Source of the DNA: Nitrospirota bacterium
GTDB taxonomy: Bacteria; Nitrospirota; Nitrospiria; Nitrospirales; UBA8639
Assembly (NCBI GenBank): GCA_029881175.1
Contig: JAOUNC010000003.1
Coordinates: 1-23,003 of the forward strand
Direction of reading: 5' to 3'
Length of the DNA: 23,003 nt
The notes under the pieces: generated by a model
Told to the model about the DNA's origin: nothing
What the model saw: the letters and a program-made list of their open reading frames with translations, nothing else
The model's database searches: none
Program-made: the position numbers and the translations under genes
In this document: piece after piece, positions 1 to 9,496 of the stretch
Position numbering within the stretch: position 1 is the first letter of the stretch
Layout: each line of letters opens with the position of its first letter

Positions 1-273
1 GATACTGGACGAATGTCGGTACAGCGCGATAATAATCGCTAAACCAACAGCGACCTCTGCCGCAGCCACAGTCAAGGCGAAAAACACAAAGACCTGACCG
101 GACAGATTCCCCAGATAGGAAGAAAACGCCACGAAATTAATGTTCGTGGCATTCAGCATCAACTCAACGGATAAGAGAATGATAATGATATTACGCCGAA
201 TGAGGACGCCGACAAGCCCGATAGAAAAGACAATGCCGCTCAACACGACATAATAGCTGACAGGAACATCCAT
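1..273 (-). CDS. nuoK: NADH-quinone oxidoreductase subunit K (partial, C-terminus off the left edge)
   Basis: Small integral-membrane subunit of the proton-pumping arm of complex I, in the cytoplasmic membrane. The visible 91 codons begin [20 protein letters not shown] and include the family hallmark ELMLNATN with its conserved glutamate, a second buried glutamate in [11 protein letters not shown], and three hydrophobic helices. NuoK proteins are usually about 100 residues, so only roughly the last ten are missing. The ATG overlaps the nuoJ stop codon by one base (TAATG), which points to translational coupling. No frame damage is seen. The identification rests on direct reading of the translation plus its position after nuoJ. 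Confidence 0.96.
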   Translation of the reverse strand, partial: MDVPVSYYVVLSGIVFSIGLVGVLIRRNIIIILLSVELMLNATNINFVAFSSYLGNLSGQVFVFFALTVAAAEVAVGLAIIIALYRHSSSI

Positions 274-791
274 TAACTCTTGACCTCCAAAATACCTTTT
301 TTTGTCAAGATCACGGCACCAACCATGGCCACAAGCAAGATGAGCGAAGCCAGTTCAAATGGAAACAGGTACGTGGAAAACAACAATTCTCCAATCGATT
401 CAGTGTTCCCTCCCGTGAGTTCCAATGCAGGGTCAGCGGCAGGAGAACTTTTCCCAAGCGTCGTCTCCCCTTTCAATACCAGCAAGACCGCTTCGGCAAA
501 GAGCACACACCCCAGAAATACTCCGACAAGGAGTTGACGATGAAAATGTTCTTCTCGTTTCAAATTCAGGAGCATGACCACAAAAAGGTATAACACCAAA
601 ATGGCCCCTGCGTAGACCAATATTTGAATGATCGCTAAAAACTCGGCATGTAACGTCACGAACAGGCCGGCCACATGAAAAAACATGACCAACAATGCCA
701 ACGCACTATAGATGGGATTTTTGAATGCGACGACCATCCCCGCGGTTGCGACAATAATCCCGGCAAAATAAAAAAAGGCAAATGTTCCCAT
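273..791 (-). CDS. nuoJ: NADH-quinone oxidoreductase subunit J
   Basis: Membrane subunit of complex I. The protein is 172 residues from the chosen ATG and has five hydrophobic segments. The stretch [20 protein letters not shown], followed by FVVMLLNL, is the typical conserved core helix of NuoJ. A TTG codon at 806 would add five residues (MSSRV), but the family normally begins just before the FAFFYFAGI segment, so the ATG at 791 is preferred; neither start has a convincing Shine-Dalgarno sequence at normal spacing. It lies 25 bases after nuoI and overlaps nuoK by one base, as expected for one polycistronic message. Confidence 0.95.
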   Translation of the reverse strand: MGTFAFFYFAGIIVATAGMVVAFKNPIYSALALLVMFFHVAGLFVTLHAEFLAIIQILVYAGAILVLYLFVVMLLNLKREEHFHRQLLVGVFLGCVLFAEAVLLVLKGETTLGKSSPAADPALELTGGNTESIGELLFSTYLFPFELASLILLVAMVGAVILTKKGILEVKS

Positions 792-816
792 AACTCGTGA
801 TGACAAAGACGAAGAA

Positions 817-1356
817 TCAGGCTTCCTTTTGCGGAATATCTTTAAACCCTACATTGAAATACGCCACATTCGGATGTTGGAACTCCAACCGTTTTTCTCT
901 GACTGGAAAATTCCGGTCACCAATAGCCAAAAGTTGCTGTTTATTCAGTTGAAGTTGCCGTTTATCATAAACAGCCCATTCATACTCCTGGGTCATCCCT
1001 AACGCATCAACGGGGCAGGCTTTCACGCATAACCCGCAAAATAAGCAACGAGTCATGTCCATGTAATATTCCTTGGAATACCGCTTGGTGGGCTCTCCAG
1101 GCACCTCCGAACTCACCACACGGATGACCCGCGACGGACAGGCCGCTTCACACAGATCACATCCCACACATTTTTCCGTCCCGTCATCATAACGCAACAG
1201 CGCTAACATCCCGCGGTAATTAGACGGAAGGGCTCTCTTCTCATGCGGGTATTGCAACGTAATTGGCTTATAATGCAGAAGATGTGACATGGTCGCTTTC
1301 ATCCCCAAGAGGATCTCATAAAACGTGAGAGTCTTTATCCATTCTTTGAGATTCAT
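817..1356 (-). CDS. nuoI: NADH-quinone oxidoreductase subunit I (2x[4Fe-4S] ferredoxin-type)
   Basis: Peripheral-arm subunit that carries two [4Fe-4S] clusters (N6a and N6b) and passes electrons towards the quinone-proximal cluster in NuoB. The 179-residue translation has two textbook ferredoxin motifs: C63, C66, C69 and C73, then C104, C107, C110 and C114, both ending in CP. The amphipathic N-terminus (about 1-50) that lies on the membrane is also typical, including PSNYRGM before the first cluster. The ATG has AGGA about five bases upstream. It sits 22 bases after nuoH and 25 bases before nuoJ. Length and motif spacing match functional family members. Confidence 0.97.
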   Translation of the reverse strand: MNLKEWIKTLTFYEILLGMKATMSHLLHYKPITLQYPHEKRALPSNYRGMLALLRYDDGTEKCVGCDLCEAACPSRVIRVVSSEVPGEPTKRYSKEYYMDMTRCLFCGLCVKACPVDALGMTQEYEWAVYDKRQLQLNKQQLLAIGDRNFPVREKRLEFQHPNVAYFNVGFKDIPQKEA

Positions 1357-1378
1357 TGATCCTGGCTCTCAATCATCA

Positions 1379-2434
1379 TCAAGGGAAAATATACTCAACA
1401 ATGGCTGTCAACACGATATTGCCCAGGGCAATCGGCAACAGCACTTTCCACCCAAATCGCATCAATTGGTCATACCGCAATCGAGGCAACGTGGCCCGCA
1501 ACCAGAAAAACAAAAAGAGGAACCCATAGACCTTAAACGTAAACCAGAACATTCCCGTCAACCAATGAAGAGACTCAGGTCCCTGCAGAAACTCAAAAGG
1601 CGCATGCCACCCACCAAAAAACAACACCGTGGCCACACAGGACACCAAGATCATATTGCCGTATTCTGCCAGGAAGAAGAAGGCGAACCGCATGCCGCTA
1701 TATTCGGTAAAGAACCCGGCCACTAATTCACTTTCCGCTTCGGGTAAATCGAATGGGGTCCGATTGGTTTCGGCAACAGCTGAAATAATGAACACCACAA
1801 AGGCTATCGCTTGAGGAAAGGACCCCCATGCGAAAAAGTACCAATTCCAAAATCCACCGGCTTGCGCATTGGTAATCGTAACCAGGCTCAAGGAGCTCGA
1901 AAGTAGTAATACGCCAACAATCGAGAGCCCCACATTCAATTCATAACTGATCAATTGCGCAGCTGATCGTAACCCGCCAAGCAAGGAATATTTACTATTC
2001 GAAGACCACCCGCCAAGAATAATACCGTAGGCACCAATAGATGCAAACGCGAGAATATACAAAATACCGATATTGATGTCCGTAATGACAAAGGGTTTGA
2101 AGTTGACACCACCGACATCAACGGTCCAATCGGGTCCGAAGGGAATGACGGCAAAGCCAATGAGGGCAGGCACTAACGACAAGACCGGCGCCAGGCTAAA
2201 CATAAACTTATTCGCTCCGGCCGGAATGATGTCTTCTTTGAAAAAGAGCTTTAAGCCATCGGCCACGGGTTGCAAAATGCCATAAGGCCCGACCTCCATT
2301 GGTCCCATCCGGTCTTGCATCCAACCCAATACCTTACGCTCTAGCAATGTGAGCAAGGCCACCGTCAAGAGCACAGCCACCATGACAGCGCCAATTTGGC
2401 CTAACGTTAGGGCTAATCGAATACCCGTATCCAT
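1379..2434 (-). CDS. nuoH: NADH-quinone oxidoreductase subunit H
   Basis: Membrane subunit at the junction of the two arms of complex I, forming part of the quinone chamber. The 351-residue protein has about eight hydrophobic helices. It carries the conserved cytoplasmic segment ERKVLGWMQDRMGP (residues 32-45) followed by GILQPVADGLKLFFKE, and the acidic loop AETNRTPFDLPEAESELVAG, which is diagnostic for NuoH. The ATG is preceded by a purine-rich GAGAGGAG about a dozen bases upstream. The gap from nuoG is 48 bases. No missing segment or frame break is visible. Confidence 0.97.
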   Translation of the reverse strand: MDTGIRLALTLGQIGAVMVAVLLTVALLTLLERKVLGWMQDRMGPMEVGPYGILQPVADGLKLFFKEDIIPAGANKFMFSLAPVLSLVPALIGFAVIPFGPDWTVDVGGVNFKPFVITDINIGILYILAFASIGAYGIILGGWSSNSKYSLLGGLRSAAQLISYELNVGLSIVGVLLLSSSLSLVTITNAQAGGFWNWYFFAWGSFPQAIAFVVFIISAVAETNRTPFDLPEAESELVAGFFTEYSGMRFAFFFLAEYGNMILVSCVATVLFFGGWHAPFEFLQGPESLHWLTGMFWFTFKVYGFLFLFFWLRATLPRLRYDQLMRFGWKVLLPIALGNIVLTAIVEYIFP

Positions 2435-2482
2435 GACGGATTCACTCCTCTCCTCTATAAATCAACATGCACTTAGAGCGCC

Positions 2483-5170
2483 TCAGGCCCCGCTCACTTT
2501 TTCAAGGCGAACGCGAGTCACCTTGCAAGAGGGCACCTGCGTCTCCGGATCAACAGTATACGGCAATAATCGGCGAATCTCTTCATCAAAATGTTCAGGG
2601 AACACTGCCACGCCTTGTGGAATACGCTCACGAATGCCAACCGGGGCCATGACGTCACCCAAAGCATTGCTCACTTTCACGGTGTCCCCGTCACTCAAAC
2701 CACGTCGAGATGCCTCTTCAGGATGCAGATAGATCTTGCCTTTGGCTTCGACTTGCAGCAATCCTTTGGCTTTCCGGGAAAATTTTCCAGAATGAAACAA
2801 CGACTGTGAGACTTGCAATGTCAGGTAATCAGCAGCATCAGGTGAATCGATAGCCGGCAATTGATACCGCGTAGCGACATCCCGCTGATAATCTGCCGTG
2901 ACATATCGGGCAATGGCAGTGGCATCAGGCTGTGCGGGCAACGGGGCAAGCCCTAACGTTCGTGTGCCGGGAAGAAGATTCCGAATTTCTTTGCCGATTT
3001 CCTTGACGTCTCCATATTCCATCGGGTCATTCATCATCACCGAAAGCGCCGAAAAAATCTCCCAATCCGGTCGGCTGTCACCAACCAAATCGATGGCACT
3101 TCGCACTAACTGAATATGGCCTTCCGTGTTCGTAAAGGTCCCGTCTTTTTCAGCATAGGAACAAGCCGGCAGGACCACATGCGCCTGTTGGGCCGTTTCA
3201 GTCAAAAACAACTCCTGGCACACAAGAAATTCGAGTTTCTCTAACGCCGTATGAATGCCCGAGGACGGAGGCAAGGAAGCCAGCGGATTTTCCCCAACCA
3301 CCAACAACGCCTTCAACTTGCCCTGTTTGGCATCTTCAATCATCTGTGGCAATGAGGAGCCAGCTGTGTCGGGAAGCGGACGACCCCACGATTGCGACAA
3401 CGCTTCTCGCGCTTCAGCATCACCCAGGGATGTTCCACCAGGCAAGACTGCCCCAATCCCGCCCATTTCAAAGGCCCCTTGATCGTTGTTTTCTTCGGCC
3501 AAGGGAGCAAGACCGCAGCCAGGCTTTGTGAGCTTACCCGTCAGCAATAAGAGGTCGAGCAAATTCATGGTCATACCAAATCCACCTTGAGACCTTAGGA
3601 CACCGGGCCCCACAAGAATAATCACTTTTTGGCCCTGACCAAAGACTTGAGCAGCTTGAGCATACGAATCTGAATCCATTCCAGTTTGGGCATGAATGGC
3701 TTCCCACGAAAGCGCTTGCAGATTGGCCGTGATGTCATTGAAATAGGATTGCGCCTTGACTTGCAGTTCGACATCAAGAATTTGCTGATCAACCACAGCT
3801 TTCAGCAGACCCAAAATCGCTGCAGCATAGGCCGTCGGTTTGACAGCGAAATGATGTTGCGCCAGGTTCGAGATATTGCTGAGGCTCCCAATGGCTGGCA
3901 CTAAGGCTTCAATCGTGATGAGCTTGGCACCTCGCCGTTTCACCGCTTCTTTGACCTTTAAACCGGTAATGGGATTGGTTTCCGTAATGTTCGTCCCTAC
4001 GAGTAACAAAGTATCTGCCGCTTCAATATCGTCAAAGCTCACCGCCCAACGATGGGTGCCTTGCACCCGTTGCATGGCATGCACGCCATTCAAATGACCA
4101 TACCGCACGCTACTATCAATCCGATTGGTCCCAACCACGACCCGCATGAATTTCTGAAAGACATAGACGTCTTCATTGGTACATCGCCCAGAGATCAACC
4201 CGCCAATCGCATCAGGACCGTATTTGGCCTTAATATCCAACAATCGCTGTCCTACGAACTCCAACGCTTCTTCCCATTGCACAGCTTTGAAAGCCTGTCC
4301 ATCACGAATCAAGGGTGAAGTCAATCGATCGGGATGTTCACTCACATGATAACCAAAGTACCCGCGCGCACAGAGATCGCCATTATTTCGACCAGCGCCT
4401 TGTGTGGAATTAATTTCAATAAGGGCATTGTCTTTGGTTTGGAAGGTGATTTGACAGCCATCGCCACAATACCCACAGACCGAGTCGGTCCTCTTCAGCA
4501 TCCACGGACGAAATTCATACATGGACAGTCGGCTGGTAATGGCTCCGACAGGGCAAATCTGAATACACCCTCCACAAAATTCGCAATCCAAATCATGGGC
4601 ACCAAAGGATTTGATTTCCGTTAACGTCCCGCGCCCTACCGGCGCGAGGGCTTTCACATCCATCACCTGATCACAATACCGCACACACCGCAAACATTGA
4701 ACGCACCGATTCATTTGCGTCTCAATCAGCGGACTAAAATATTCTTTTTGAAAGACCCGTTTCAGTTCTTTGAACCGACTGGTCGTCGCCGTGTATTCAT
4801 GGGAAAAATCCTGCAGGTCGCAGCGTCCGCCCTGATCACAGACCGGACAATCCAGCGGATGATTGGCAAGGATAAAATCTAAGACTGATTTCCGCGCCTC
4901 CTGGGCCTGGGCAGAAGAAGCCGATTTCACCACCATCCCTTCCGCCACCGGCGTGCTGCATGAGGTCTGCAATCGCGGCATCTTTTCAATTTCCACAAGA
5001 CACATGCGGCAATTGGCATCCGGCGACAACTTCGGGTGATAACAAAAATGCGGAACCATGACCCCAACCTGACGCGCCGCTTCAATCACCAACGTACCTT
5101 TAGGCACCTTGGCCGTCTTCCCATCAATGGTCAACGTAATCATGTTTTTTGTGATAGATGGTGTCGCCAT
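2483..5170 (-). CDS. nuoG: NADH-quinone oxidoreductase subunit G (multi Fe-S, molybdopterin-oxidoreductase fold)
   Basis: Large electron-transfer subunit of the peripheral arm, 895 residues from the ATG at 5170, close to the length of E. coli NuoG. In order it has a [2Fe-2S] domain (C43, C54, C57, C71), a His-Cys [4Fe-4S] site (H104, C108, C111, C117), two ferredoxin-type clusters (C156/159/162/166 and C196/199/202/206), a further Cx2Cx3Cx27C site (C232, C235, C239, C267) as in species that keep cluster N7, then a molybdopterin-oxidoreductase-like body and a C-terminal dinucleotide-binding-like domain. In NuoG this fold is thought to be structural rather than catalytic. A TTG at 5185 overlaps the nuoF stop (TTGA) and is a possible coupled start adding five residues. 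The ATG at 5143, directly before ITLTIDGK, is another option. Confidence 0.96.
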   Translation of the reverse strand: MATPSITKNMITLTIDGKTAKVPKGTLVIEAARQVGVMVPHFCYHPKLSPDANCRMCLVEIEKMPRLQTSCSTPVAEGMVVKSASSAQAQEARKSVLDFILANHPLDCPVCDQGGRCDLQDFSHEYTATTSRFKELKRVFQKEYFSPLIETQMNRCVQCLRCVRYCDQVMDVKALAPVGRGTLTEIKSFGAHDLDCEFCGGCIQICPVGAITSRLSMYEFRPWMLKRTDSVCGYCGDGCQITFQTKDNALIEINSTQGAGRNNGDLCARGYFGYHVSEHPDRLTSPLIRDGQAFKAVQWEEALEFVGQRLLDIKAKYGPDAIGGLISGRCTNEDVYVFQKFMRVVVGTNRIDSSVRYGHLNGVHAMQRVQGTHRWAVSFDDIEAADTLLLVGTNITETNPITGLKVKEAVKRRGAKLITIEALVPAIGSLSNISNLAQHHFAVKPTAYAAAILGLLKAVVDQQILDVELQVKAQSYFNDITANLQALSWEAIHAQTGMDSDSYAQAAQVFGQGQKVIILVGPGVLRSQGGFGMTMNLLDLLLLTGKLTKPGCGLAPLAEENNDQGAFEMGGIGAVLPGGTSLGDAEAREALSQSWGRPLPDTAGSSLPQMIEDAKQGKLKALLVVGENPLASLPPSSGIHTALEKLEFLVCQELFLTETAQQAHVVLPACSYAEKDGTFTNTEGHIQLVRSAIDLVGDSRPDWEIFSALSVMMNDPMEYGDVKEIGKEIRNLLPGTRTLGLAPLPAQPDATAIARYVTADYQRDVATRYQLPAIDSPDAADYLTLQVSQSLFHSGKFSRKAKGLLQVEAKGKIYLHPEEASRRGLSDGDTVKVSNALGDVMAPVGIRERIPQGVAVFPEHFDEEIRRLLPYTVDPETQVPSCKVTRVRLEKVSGA

Positions 5171-5181
5171 ATTCTTGTGAC

Positions 5182-6489
5182 TCAAAGTGTCAGCATGGGA
5201 ATTTCTTTATTCCGGGGCATCGTGGCTTGGGCTTCACAAATTAAGGCCTCATACTCATGGCGAAAATATTTAATCGTACTTTGAATGGGGCCAACCTCCG
5301 CTTCTCCAAACGCACATACCGTTCGACCAGCAATGTTTTTACAGAGATCACTTAACAACTCAATATCTCCATCACGCCCTTGTTTGTTCCAGATTCGCTG
5401 GATCGTTTGCACTAGCCAAGAACTGCCTTCACGACATGGCGTACATTTCCCGCAGGATTCATGATAGAAAAACTCCATCAACCGTAACGCCGCCCACACC
5501 ATACTGGTGCCTTCTTCCATCACGGTCACACCACCGGACCCTAGCATAGACCCGGCCATGGCCACGGCTTCAAAATCCATTTTGACATCCAAATGCTCCG
5601 GAGTCAGAAACGGCGCGGACGCCCCGCCAGGAATAAACGCTTTAATCGGTTTATCCGATCGCATCCCTCCCCCGATGTCATAAATAAATTCACGGAAGGG
5701 AATACCCATGGGCACTTCATAATTGCCTGGGCGCTTCACATGGCCGCTTAGACAAAAAACCCTGGTGCCACAACTTTTCGGCGGAGACCCAATCCCCGCA
5801 AACCATTGGCCACCGCGATTGATGATGTGAGGGATGTTCGCCATGGTTTCGACATTATTGACCACTGTTGGCTTTTGATAAAGCCCATGGGTAGCAGGAA
5901 ACGGGGGCTTAAACCGAGGCATGCCCCGCTTGCCTTCTAATGATTCCAGGAGAGCCGTTTCTTCGCCACAGATATAGGCACCCGCACCGGCATGAACATA
6001 AACCTTGATCGTCCGTCCACTACCCAAGACATTCTCCCCAAGATATCCACCGGCATTCGCTTCATGAATGGCCTTCTCGAGAATGCTTGCCCCAAGCCTA
6101 AACTCTCCTCGGATATAAATGTAGGCCGTCTCGGCACCAATCGCAAAACAGGTAATGGCCATGCCCTCTAACATTTGATGGGGATCGCGCTCCATCAACT
6201 GTCGATCTTTAAAGGTGCCAGGCTCGCTTTCGTCAGCATTACAACAAAGATATTTCGGCCCAGGATGATCTTTAGGAATGAACCCCCATTTCACTCCGGT
6301 GGGAAAGCCCGCACCTCCCCGCCCCCGTAGGCCGGATTTTTTTACCTCTTCAATCACCTGATCCGGCTGCATGTCTTTCACGACTTTGCGAAAAGCTTGA
6401 TAGCCACCAGCCTGCTCATATTCCGCCAACGACCCGGTATAGCCGGGCTGCTCCATATTCTTCAGAAGGATTTTTTCGTACTGGGACAT
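5182..6489 (-). CDS. nuoF: NADH-quinone oxidoreductase subunit F (NADH/FMN-binding)
   Basis: The NADH-oxidising subunit, holding FMN and cluster N3. From the ATG at 6489 it is 435 residues. The glycine-rich NADH/FMN site GRGGAGFP is at 56-63, with the FMN-binding CNADESEPGTFKDR after it. The [4Fe-4S] ligands are C346, C349 and C352 (ESCGKCTPCREG) and C392 (GRTVCAFGE). GGAA lies about eight bases before this ATG, which decides the start; a TTG at 6501 would add only MENF. It follows nuoE by 22 bases. The C-terminus meets the start region of nuoG with no real gap, so the two are probably coupled. Confidence 0.97.
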   Translation of the reverse strand: MSQYEKILLKNMEQPGYTGSLAEYEQAGGYQAFRKVVKDMQPDQVIEEVKKSGLRGRGGAGFPTGVKWGFIPKDHPGPKYLCCNADESEPGTFKDRQLMERDPHQMLEGMAITCFAIGAETAYIYIRGEFRLGASILEKAIHEANAGGYLGENVLGSGRTIKVYVHAGAGAYICGEETALLESLEGKRGMPRFKPPFPATHGLYQKPTVVNNVETMANIPHIINRGGQWFAGIGSPPKSCGTRVFCLSGHVKRPGNYEVPMGIPFREFIYDIGGGMRSDKPIKAFIPGGASAPFLTPEHLDVKMDFEAVAMAGSMLGSGGVTVMEEGTSMVWAALRLMEFFYHESCGKCTPCREGSSWLVQTIQRIWNKQGRDGDIELLSDLCKNIAGRTVCAFGEAEVGPIQSTIKYFRHEYEALICEAQATMPRNKEIPMLTL

Positions 6490-6511
6490 AAAATTTTCCA
6501 AATACGTCAGT

Positions 6512-7039
6512 TCATGGCTTGGCCACAGGCAATGGATACATAAACGGGCCGCTTTTCAAAGGGCAGTTCCCATCCCGCGCCAAGTCATCCAACACGCGGC
6601 CGACTTTTTCTTCGGTTAATTGTTCATAATAATCATCATTCACTTGCATCATAGGACCGGTTCCACACGAGCCCAAGCATTCCACGACACTGAGCGTGAA
6701 TGTCTTATCGGGAGTGGTTTGCCCCGGAGCGATATTGAGTTTCTTGGTAATCCACGTCACCACTTCATCCGATTTGACTAACGCACACATAAGCGATTTA
6801 CAGACTTGAAGATGAAACTTCCCGATCGGCTTGAGATTGAACATCGTGTAAAACGTGACGGTCTCAAATACCTGAGGCGGCGTTAATTCCAAAACCTTCG
6901 CAATATCCCGCATGGCCGGTTCACTCACGAACCCTTCCTCCCGTTGCGCCAAATTCAACAGAGGCAGAAGCGCTGACCGTTTCACGGGATAGCGGGAAAG
7001 AATATCTTCAACTTCTTTTTTGAATTTCGTTAAAAGCAT
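6512..7039 (-). CDS. nuoE: NADH-quinone oxidoreductase subunit E ([2Fe-2S])
   Basis: Thioredoxin-fold [2Fe-2S] subunit (cluster N1a) that pairs with NuoF. The 175-residue protein has an N-terminal helical part with FYTMFNLKPIGKFHLQVC and the four cluster cysteines C80, C85, C121 and C125 (CKSLMC and ECLGSC). It ends in an extra proline-rich tail (PLKSGPFMYPLPVAKP) beyond the usual fold. The start is an ATG. It lies 22 bases before nuoF. The 87-base gap between it and nuoCD is the largest gap inside the nuo cluster and holds an imperfect hairpin (annotated separately). Confidence 0.96.
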   Translation of the reverse strand: MLLTKFKKEVEDILSRYPVKRSALLPLLNLAQREEGFVSEPAMRDIAKVLELTPPQVFETVTFYTMFNLKPIGKFHLQVCKSLMCALVKSDEVVTWITKKLNIAPGQTTPDKTFTLSVVECLGSCGTGPMMQVNDDYYEQLTEEKVGRVLDDLARDGNCPLKSGPFMYPLPVAKP

Positions 7040-7048
7040 CGCTGTTCT

Positions 7049-7120
7049 CGTAAGGCGTTAGGCGTGAAGCGAATGAAAAATAACTTACAGTCTTTTTCGC
7101 CTTACGCCTTATCCTTCACG
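7049..7120 (-). repeat. Imperfect inverted repeat (hairpin) between nuoCD and nuoE
   Basis: The left arm (7049-7080) and right arm (7093-7120) are imperfect complements about 28-30 bases long, separated by a 12-base loop. Both arms are built from degenerate seven-base units resembling taaggcg/tgaagcg and end in an A-run/T-run pair. The element fills nearly the whole gap between two nuo genes and would fold in the nuo transcript. It could be an RNA processing or stability element or a copy of a dispersed intergenic repeat. No function is proven. Confidence 0.6.
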
Positions 7121-7126
7121 TCTTGA

Positions 7127-8887
7127 TTAGCGGTCACATTCTCCCATCACGATATCGTAGGTCCCAAAAATTGTGATGATATCGGAAATTAAATACCCTC
7201 GCGCCATATAATCAAACGCGCCCATATGGATAAACGATGGAGAGCGAATTTTCAACCGATACGGTCGTGAACTCCCATCGCTGATGACGAAAAAACCCAA
7301 TTCGCCCTTCGGCACTTCAGTTCCACAATAGGTTTCGCCCTTCGGGGGCTTAAACCCTTGGGTAAAAATAATGAAATGATGTATGAGGCTTTGCATGTCT
7401 CGCATGACTTCTGGTTTGGGAGGTGGAATGACTTGAGCATCGACAGCCAGAATCGGCCCCTCAGGCAACTGATCCAGGCATTGCTCAATGATGCGGGCAC
7501 TTTGCCACATCTCTTCCATCCTTACCCAATACCGATCATAGGTATCACCGTCCTTGCCAAGCGGCACTTCCCATTCCACTCGATCATAGACTCCATAGGG
7601 TTCGAGCTTACGAATGTCATAGGCCACCCCTGACCCGCGAAGCACCGGTCCCGTGAGACCAAAGTTGATCGCATCTTCGCCGGAAATCACCGCCACACCC
7701 TTTGTGCGCGCCACCCAAATACGGTTTTTCTGGAGAAGTGTGTCATATTCTCGAATATGGGCCGGAAAGGTTTTCAAAAACTCGCGCAGCGTGGCAAGAA
7801 TTTCTGGGGTGAGATCGGCATCGACACCCCCAATCCGATAATAGTTGAGGGTCAAACGCGCCCCGCAGAGTTTCTCGAAGAGATCCAGCAAAACTTCGCG
7901 CTCGCGGAAGGTCCAAAAAAATACGGTCATGGCCCCGATGTCCAAGGCTTGAGTCCCCAACCAAAACAAATGGCCGACGATCCGTTGCACTTCGGCAATA
8001 ATCGTTCGCACATATTCAGCCCGCTCGGGAACCGTCATCCCAATTAATTTCTCCACAGCCCTTACATAGGCATAGTTATTCGTCATGGCACAGACGTAAT
8101 CCAGGCGATCGGTATGGGGAAGCACTTGCATATACGTCAGGCCTTCAGCCAGCTTCTCCACCCCCCGATGCAGGTAGCCCAAATCCGGCATAGCCTTAGT
8201 GACACGCTCTCCATCTAGCTCTAGGACCACCCGTAACACCCCATGAGTACTGGGATGTTGAGGGCCCATATTTAACAGCATTTCCGTGGTTCGTTTGGTG
8301 TCCCCTGGTCGATCATCAGCCATAAATTGGTGTCGCTGATCATCCGGCACTTCGGATTCTGACCATTCCCCAACCGGCTCATCCAGTTTGGGTAGGAAAT
8401 CAAATCGGCTGCGCCACCCACGGCCTTCAGCCGGAAAATCTTTGCGCAACGGATGCCCTTCCTCATAGTCTTCCGGCATTAGAATTCGCCGAAGATCCGG
8501 ATGTCCGATAAAGCGGATTCCCATTAAGTCGTACACTTCACGTTCTAAAAAATTGGCGCCGCGCCAAATATGGCTGATCGTGGCAATTTCTGCTGACTCC
8601 TCAGATAGGCGGCATTTAATACGAAGACGGGTGCCATGAGGCAAGGAAAGAAACTGATAAATCACCTCAAACCGTTCGGCATCATCAGGGTAGTCAGCAG
8701 AGCAAATATCCGTAATATGGTCAAGCGCTAAAGCGGGATCATCATGAAGAAATTGGGCCACATCCCGCCAGTGCTCAGCGTTCACTTGTGCCCATAAATC
8801 CCCACGGGCAGGGTCCTGCTCGGCCGAGATGACGGCTTCAGGAAATTTTGCAACCAAGGTTTCCAGAAAAGAATGCATGGGGTTCAT
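7127..8887 (-). CDS. nuoCD: NADH-quinone oxidoreductase fused subunit C/D
   Basis: Fusion of the 30-kDa (NuoC) and 49-kDa (NuoD) subunits, as in E. coli. From the ATG at 8887 it has 586 residues. The NuoC part (about 5-175) contains EREVYDLMGIRFIGHPDLRR and LRKDFP. After a short linker the NuoD part begins near TTEMLLNMGPQHPSTHGVLR and runs to the C-terminal VMGECDR, with DGSSRPYR in between. NuoD forms much of the quinone pocket with NuoB. Arg241 in LHRG is equivalent to the arginine methylated in mitochondrial NDUFS2. Other starts are a TTG at 8917, adding ten residues, and an ATG at 8878; none has a strong ribosome-binding site. Confidence 0.96.
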   Translation of the reverse strand: MNPMHSFLETLVAKFPEAVISAEQDPARGDLWAQVNAEHWRDVAQFLHDDPALALDHITDICSADYPDDAERFEVIYQFLSLPHGTRLRIKCRLSEESAEIATISHIWRGANFLEREVYDLMGIRFIGHPDLRRILMPEDYEEGHPLRKDFPAEGRGWRSRFDFLPKLDEPVGEWSESEVPDDQRHQFMADDRPGDTKRTTEMLLNMGPQHPSTHGVLRVVLELDGERVTKAMPDLGYLHRGVEKLAEGLTYMQVLPHTDRLDYVCAMTNNYAYVRAVEKLIGMTVPERAEYVRTIIAEVQRIVGHLFWLGTQALDIGAMTVFFWTFREREVLLDLFEKLCGARLTLNYYRIGGVDADLTPEILATLREFLKTFPAHIREYDTLLQKNRIWVARTKGVAVISGEDAINFGLTGPVLRGSGVAYDIRKLEPYGVYDRVEWEVPLGKDGDTYDRYWVRMEEMWQSARIIEQCLDQLPEGPILAVDAQVIPPPKPEVMRDMQSLIHHFIIFTQGFKPPKGETYCGTEVPKGELGFFVISDGSSRPYRLKIRSPSFIHMGAFDYMARGYLISDIITIFGTYDIVMGECDR

Positions 8888-8937
8888 GAAACTCAAAACA
8901 TGCCAATGACAACTCAAGGGAGCGACGAACGCCTACC

Positions 8938-9447
8938 CTATTTCACAAAATATTTTTCTTGCTGAATTTTCTCTTGTAATTTAATCAACCCATCCATGAG
9001 CGCTTCAGGTCGCGGCGGACAGCCTGCAATATAGACATCAACAGGTACGATCTGGTCCACACCCTGCACCACGCTATAACTATTGTAATGATTGCCAGAA
9101 GTCGCACAGGATCCCATGGAAATGACATACCGGGGTTCGGCCATTTGGTCATAAATTCGGCGAATCACCGGTGCCATCTTCCGGCAGACCGTTCCGGCCA
9201 CGATCATCAAATCCGATTGCCGTGGAGAGGCCCGAAACACCCCCGCGCCAAACCGATCAATGTCATAACGGGATGAAACCGACGCGATCATTTCAATCGC
9301 GCAACAGGCCAGACCAAATGTCATCGGCCACAAAGCCGATTTCCGACACCAATTGATGGCATAGTCCAAATTGGTCGTAATAATGTTGGGTTCGAGTTGT
9401 CGTTCTAAAAAGCTCATTGGGCTGTATCCAAGTTGTCGGGCAGCCAT
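8938..9447 (-). CDS. nuoB: NADH-quinone oxidoreductase subunit B (cluster N2)
   Basis: Subunit carrying the terminal [4Fe-4S] cluster N2, which reduces quinone together with NuoD. The 169-residue protein has the ligands C48 and C49 ([10 protein letters not shown]), C114 (SMGSCA) and C143 ([10 protein letters not shown]), all in the standard context. The ATG at 9447 is used; an internal ATG at 9417 (MSFLERQ) is possible, and neither has a clear Shine-Dalgarno sequence. The gene ends 50 bases before the nuoCD start and begins 49 bases after nuoA. Nothing is missing relative to the family. Confidence 0.97.
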   Translation of the reverse strand: MAARQLGYSPMSFLERQLEPNIITTNLDYAINWCRKSALWPMTFGLACCAIEMIASVSSRYDIDRFGAGVFRASPRQSDLMIVAGTVCRKMAPVIRRIYDQMAEPRYVISMGSCATSGNHYNSYSVVQGVDQIVPVDVYIAGCPPRPEALMDGLIKLQEKIQQEKYFVK

Positions 9448-9496
9448 TGTACTGTGAAGCTACCCATCTTTTCTAGGCCTAAAGACCTATCGTGAA

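Noticed and set aside
3255..4318. Several plus-strand open frames inside nuoG
   Set aside because: They are shadow frames of a long conserved gene, and none shows a recognisable domain or start signal.
5171..5185. TTG start for nuoG overlapping the nuoF stop
   Set aside because: It is possible (TTGA overlap) but adds only five non-conserved residues and lacks a ribosome-binding site, so the ATG at 5170 was kept; not excluded.
8888..8917. TTG start for nuoCD
   Set aside because: It adds ten residues unlike NuoC N-termini, and an in-frame ATG follows at 8887.
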